31,855 nt of DNA from a virus. The stretch spans positions 1-31,855 of the IMG/VR virus record IMGVR_UViG_3300010430_000324; one strand, given 5' to 3'. The translations under genes and the position numbers were made by a program. Below, piece by piece: positions 29,166 to 31,855 of the stretch (its first letter is position 1; each line of letters opens with the position of its first letter). Under the pieces are notes generated by a model. It saw only the letters and a program-made list of their open reading frames with translations. It was not told the DNA's origin and did not search any database.

Positions 29166-30349
29166 CAGCTGCCTACGACTCGGATGTTGATGTGACTGTC
29201 GAGGCGGCGTTTGGGTATGACCCGTTGGCGACTCCGACGTGGACTGACATTTCGGCATATGTGCGTGGGTTCACCATCAACCGGGGCCGGTCGCGACTGT
29301 TGGACGACATGAAAGCCGGTAAAGCCCAAATCACCCTAGACAACACTGACTCCCGGTTCGACCCTGCCCACACAGGCGGGGCTTACTCACCCGATGTCAA
29401 AGTGTTCACACCTATCCGCATCCAGGCGGACTACAACGCCGCCACCTACGACTTGTTTCGTGGGTTCGCTGAGTCGTGGCCGCAGACGTATCCGGGTATG
29501 AAAGACTCTGTTGTTGTGTTGCCGTGTGTTGACGGGTTCCGATTGTTGGCTATGTACGAGGCGGAACTGACAGAAATCGCGGAGGATGCTGGCACCCGTA
29601 TCGATAACCTTTTGGACACTGCCGGTTGGCCTGGTGGCGCATGGCGGGACACCGACTCGGGGAACCATGTTGTCGCCGCGTTGGACGCCGAGTTCAGTTC
29701 TGTGTTGGGTGAAATCAAACGGGCTGTCCTCGTCGAACAGGGACTGTTCTGGATTGCTGGTGACGGGACCGCAACGTTCCGCGACGGCAACACCCGGCTC
29801 GAGGACGACAGTATCCAGGCGACGTTCTCGGACGACGGTAACGACTTGGCGTACACGTCGATCCAACTCGACCATGACGACTCCCAACTTTGGAACAAGG
29901 CTGTTGTTACTAGGTCGGATGGGACGGCGCAGACAGCGTCGGACGCCACCAGCATCGGCGACCACGGCGAACGTGACTTACATTTGTCTGAAACGGTGCA
30001 TGTCGCTGACGGTGAGGCGAACGCTTTGGCTGAATGGTTAGTCAGCGAGTTCAAAGACATCCGGGTGAGGGTGCCGGCTTTGACGGTGAAACCGGGCCAA
30101 GACCCTTCGAACCTGTGGCCGAAAGCGTTGGGACTCGAATTCTTAGACAAGGTGAACGTGGAACGGACCCCACCTTCGGGGACAACCGTCGACGTTGACT
30201 GTTACGTCGAAGGTGTTTCTCACACTGTTTCGATGGTTGGTGGACGTCGGTGGGAGACAACCTTCCAACTGTCACCTGATTTGCAACACACAGACTTTTG
30301 GATTCTCGGCACGTCCGAATTGGGTACTGAAACAAGATTGGGGTACTGA
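29162..30349 (+). CDS. Minor tail protein, tail-tip type (395 aa)
   Basis: A large beta-rich protein after the tape measure gene: TWTDISAYVRGFTINRGRSRLLDDMKAGKAQITLDN, RFDPAHTGG, IRIQADYNAATYDLFRGFAE, DGFRLLAMYEAELTEIAE, and a C-terminal beta domain. This sequence is the typical form of actinophage distal tail or baseplate hub-like proteins. ATG overlaps the tape measure stop. Confidence 0.8.
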   Translation: MTAAYDSDVDVTVEAAFGYDPLATPTWTDISAYVRGFTINRGRSRLLDDMKAGKAQITLDNTDSRFDPAHTGGAYSPDVKVFTPIRIQADYNAATYDLFRGFAESWPQTYPGMKDSVVVLPCVDGFRLLAMYEAELTEIAEDAGTRIDNLLDTAGWPGGAWRDTDSGNHVVAALDAEFSSVLGEIKRAVLVEQGLFWIAGDGTATFRDGNTRLEDDSIQATFSDDGNDLAYTSIQLDHDDSQLWNKAVVTRSDGTAQTASDATSIGDHGERDLHLSETVHVADGEANALAEWLVSEFKDIRVRVPALTVKPGQDPSNLWPKALGLEFLDKVNVERTPPSGTTVDVDCYVEGVSHTVSMVGGRRWETTFQLSPDLQHTDFWILGTSELGTETRLGY

Positions 30350-30351
30350 AA

Positions 30352-30876
30352 ATGCCAACATCCAACGGGCAAGTGTCGTCGCGGGACATCCGTCAGAAGG
30401 CAATCAAAACCCTTCATATTGTGGACGAGTCGATAGCGACAGCGAAGTTAGCGAACCTGGCTGTGACTGTCGCTAAGAACGAAACGGTTGTTGATTGGGA
30501 GTGGGTCAACCCGAACTTTGAACAGAACGTCACGATTAACACGACTTGGACGGTCCACAACACGTTAGACATTGACGTTCCGTCTTGGGCCGGGATCATG
30601 GCTTTGTCGACGACCGCTGACCTTCAAGCCACCATCACTTCGGACACGACCTTCTATTTTTGGACGACGATAGATTCGCCGTCCACCGAACCATCCGGGG
30701 CGAACACCCACGAACTTGCGGCGACAGGGACAAGACATTTACAGCAGACCCGGTATTGGGAGTCGACTGTCACCCCAGGGTCAACTATCACCGTCGAGTT
30801 CTGGATCAAAACGGCTTCGGGTTCTAACAGTTCGAACATTGTACGCCTCGACGCTTTGGCCTTGTTCGCACGATGA
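30352..30876 (+). CDS. Minor tail/fibre protein (174 aa)
   Basis: An N-terminal adaptor-like helix (SSRDIRQKAIKTLHIVDESIATAKLANLAVT) that is widely seen in phage fibre proteins, followed by a beta-sandwich domain (NVTINTTWTVHNTLDIDVPSW, TITVEFWIKTASGSN, VRLDALALFAR). It likely sits at the tail tip. The stop overlaps the next start (ATGA). Confidence 0.7.
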   Translation: MPTSNGQVSSRDIRQKAIKTLHIVDESIATAKLANLAVTVAKNETVVDWEWVNPNFEQNVTINTTWTVHNTLDIDVPSWAGIMALSTTADLQATITSDTTFYFWTTIDSPSTEPSGANTHELAATGTRHLQQTRYWESTVTPGSTITVEFWIKTASGSNSSNIVRLDALALFAR

Positions 30877-31154
30877 TTATTGAACCTGACGGCAACGGAG
30901 GTTGGTTCGTTGACGGTGTTGACAGTTTGAACGCGTCGATTCACCTGACGGAATCCTGGTTGGTCGAATACGAGGAACATCAAGGCCCACAACATGGGTT
31001 GCGTCATTTGTTGGCTACGGGTTCGACGGACGCTGACAGGGTCCGTGACGGGTTGAGGAACGCTTTGACTGGTCGCAGACCTGGCAGACAGAGGATGGTC
31101 CGGTCGCAACAGCTTCGTGACTGGAAGAAGGAGAAACGTGCGAACCGCCGATAA
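30873..31154 (+). CDS. Hypothetical protein with basic tail (93 aa)
   Basis: N-terminal half contains NGGWFVDGVDSLNASIHLTESWLVEYEEHQGP, an acidic domain, and the C-terminal third is strongly basic (TGRRPGRQRMVRSQQL...KKEKRANRR). It overlaps both neighbours. Family unknown. The strong charge split may reflect contact with DNA or with a partner in the tail region. Confidence 0.6.
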   Translation: MIIEPDGNGGWFVDGVDSLNASIHLTESWLVEYEEHQGPQHGLRHLLATGSTDADRVRDGLRNALTGRRPGRQRMVRSQQLRDWKKEKRANRR

Positions 31155-31479
31155 GTACACCCGTAAACGGATCGAAACGACTCTTGCGAAAGTGGGGGTT
31201 GTTCCTTATGACGGTGGAACCGTCACCGCGTATCTGAATCATGGGCGTTGGGTTGCTGACTGTCCTTGTAATGGGAGCGAACTGGTCGCCCCCGGTGAGG
31301 AAATGTTGTGTGGTTCTTGCGGAGCGAAGCATCAACCGAAGTTTCCGGGTCCGAAAACGAAGGCCCGTATCGAAGTGTTGTTGGGTCGGCGTGACCCGTT
31401 CAACCAGAACTGGTCAGGTGAAACCGTTTCGGATCTCGAGGCTGAAAACATTGAAAACGGATTGTGGGAGGACTTGTAA
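31138..31479 (+). CDS. Zinc-ribbon protein of the tail region (113 aa)
   Basis: Start GTG 31138 with AAGGAG 5 bases upstream (31128-31133), inside the end of the previous gene. It carries CPCNG and, 17 residues later, CGSCG, a four-Cys zinc ribbon, after a basic N terminus (TRKRIETTLAKVGVV). The C terminus is acidic. Similar small zinc proteins occur amid minor tail genes of actinophages. Function unknown. Confidence 0.65.
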   Translation: MRTADKYTRKRIETTLAKVGVVPYDGGTVTAYLNHGRWVADCPCNGSELVAPGEEMLCGSCGAKHQPKFPGPKTKARIEVLLGRRDPFNQNWSGETVSDLEAENIENGLWEDL

Positions 31480-31855
31480 TGGCATGGACCGCACCGAGGA
31501 CTTGGGTCACGTCAGAGGTCGTAACGGCTTCGCACATGAACACTCATGTCCGAGATAACCTTTTAGAGACTGGCCCTGCGATTGTCACCGCTGGGGACAA
31601 GATTTTGGTGTCCGACGCCGCTAACAGTCTAGTGGAACGCGAGGTCACCGCCAACGAAGTCGGCGCGGCGGAAACTACAACGAGCGGTTCTTATACTAAT
31701 CTGACCACTTCTGGCCCTTCGGTGACTGTCACCACCGGCACAACCGCCCTGGTGGTTCTGACCACTCGCGTATCTAATTCAAGTGCAGGGCAAAGCTGCT
31801 TTATGGGGTTCGATATTTCAGGAGCGTCCACGGTTGCGGCTAGCGACGGGCGTGC
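31479..31855 (+). CDS. Tail fibre protein, N-terminal part (runs off the window)
   Basis: Begins MAWTAPRTWVTSEVVTASHM then NTHVRDNLLET, the standard N terminus of many tail fibre/minor tail proteins, followed by a beta-rich domain rich in Thr, Ser and Gly. ATG shares a base with the previous TAA. At least 125 residues are present and the frame is still open at the window edge, so the gene is truncated by the window and not by mutation. Confidence 0.8.
   Translation, partial: MAWTAPRTWVTSEVVTASHMNTHVRDNLLETGPAIVTAGDKILVSDAANSLVEREVTANEVGAAETTTSGSYTNLTTSGPSVTVTTGTTALVVLTTRVSNSSAGQSCFMGFDISGASTVAASDGR

Overview
This window is part of the genome of a tailed, siphovirus-type phage, and I read it as a phage rather than a bacterial chromosome or integrated island. 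All recognisable genes lie on the + strand and are packed with ATGA/TAATG stop-start overlaps. The set includes a large terminase, portal, HK97-type prohead protease and capsid, head-tail connector, tail tube proteins, tape measure and minor tail proteins. Frequent GTG/TTG starts, an HNH gene beside the terminase, a leaderless-type promoter and the families present fit an actinobacterial host, but that is an inference. No integrase, repressor, lysis gene or tRNA is visible. The last gene runs off the window, so the genome continues.

Layout. (1) 14-931: a cassette of six overlapping very small genes, four of them Cys/His-rich. (2) 900-2701: nucleotide metabolism, with a trimeric dUTPase, a dNTP pyrophosphohydrolase-like protein (DUF5664 type), a small protein that seems to lack any canonical start codon, and a thymidylate-synthase-fold enzyme whose active site looks like a dCMP hydroxymethylase. 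(3) 2694-5612: DNA replication and recombination, with a RecB/Cas4-like nuclease, a possible ssDNA-binding protein, a NinG-like HNH protein, a CxxCxGxG zinc protein and a RecA-fold ATPase. A 69-nt perfect three-way-junction inverted repeat sits on the stop codon of the last gene. (4) 5709-7509: small accessory genes, a leaderless promoter and short direct repeats. (5) 7510-7724: a control region with a G-quadruplex-capable stretch, a palindrome and an extended -10 promoter leading into the late genes. (6) 7725-13367: packaging and head genes.

(7) 13455-23734: a roughly 10-kb island between the capsid gene and the head-tail connector, where most siphophages have little or nothing. It holds a double-domain glycosyltransferase, a CmcI/rhamnosyl-O-methyltransferase-like protein, a second glycosyltransferase, a sugar-nucleotide epimerase, and then probable virion-surface proteins: a LamG-like lectin protein, fibre-like proteins, a Cys-rich protein and an 831-residue protein with more than 20 copies of a 22-residue repeat. 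(8) 23731-31855: connector, two paralogous tail tube proteins with hairpin terminators after each, gp10-like protein, tail assembly chaperones, tape measure and tail tip/fibre genes.

How the genes may work together. The three nucleotide enzymes have the same logic as the T4 pathway that replaces dCTP with 5-hydroxymethyl-dCTP: dUTP/dCTP removal plus a dCMP hydroxymethylase. The island glycosyltransferases could decorate such bases, but their position next to the capsid gene and beside surface proteins makes virion glycosylation the more likely role. Base composition of the coding strand is A/C-rich up to about 5.6 kb and G/T-rich from about 8 kb although gene direction does not change, which points to a replication-related skew switch or a fusion of modules.
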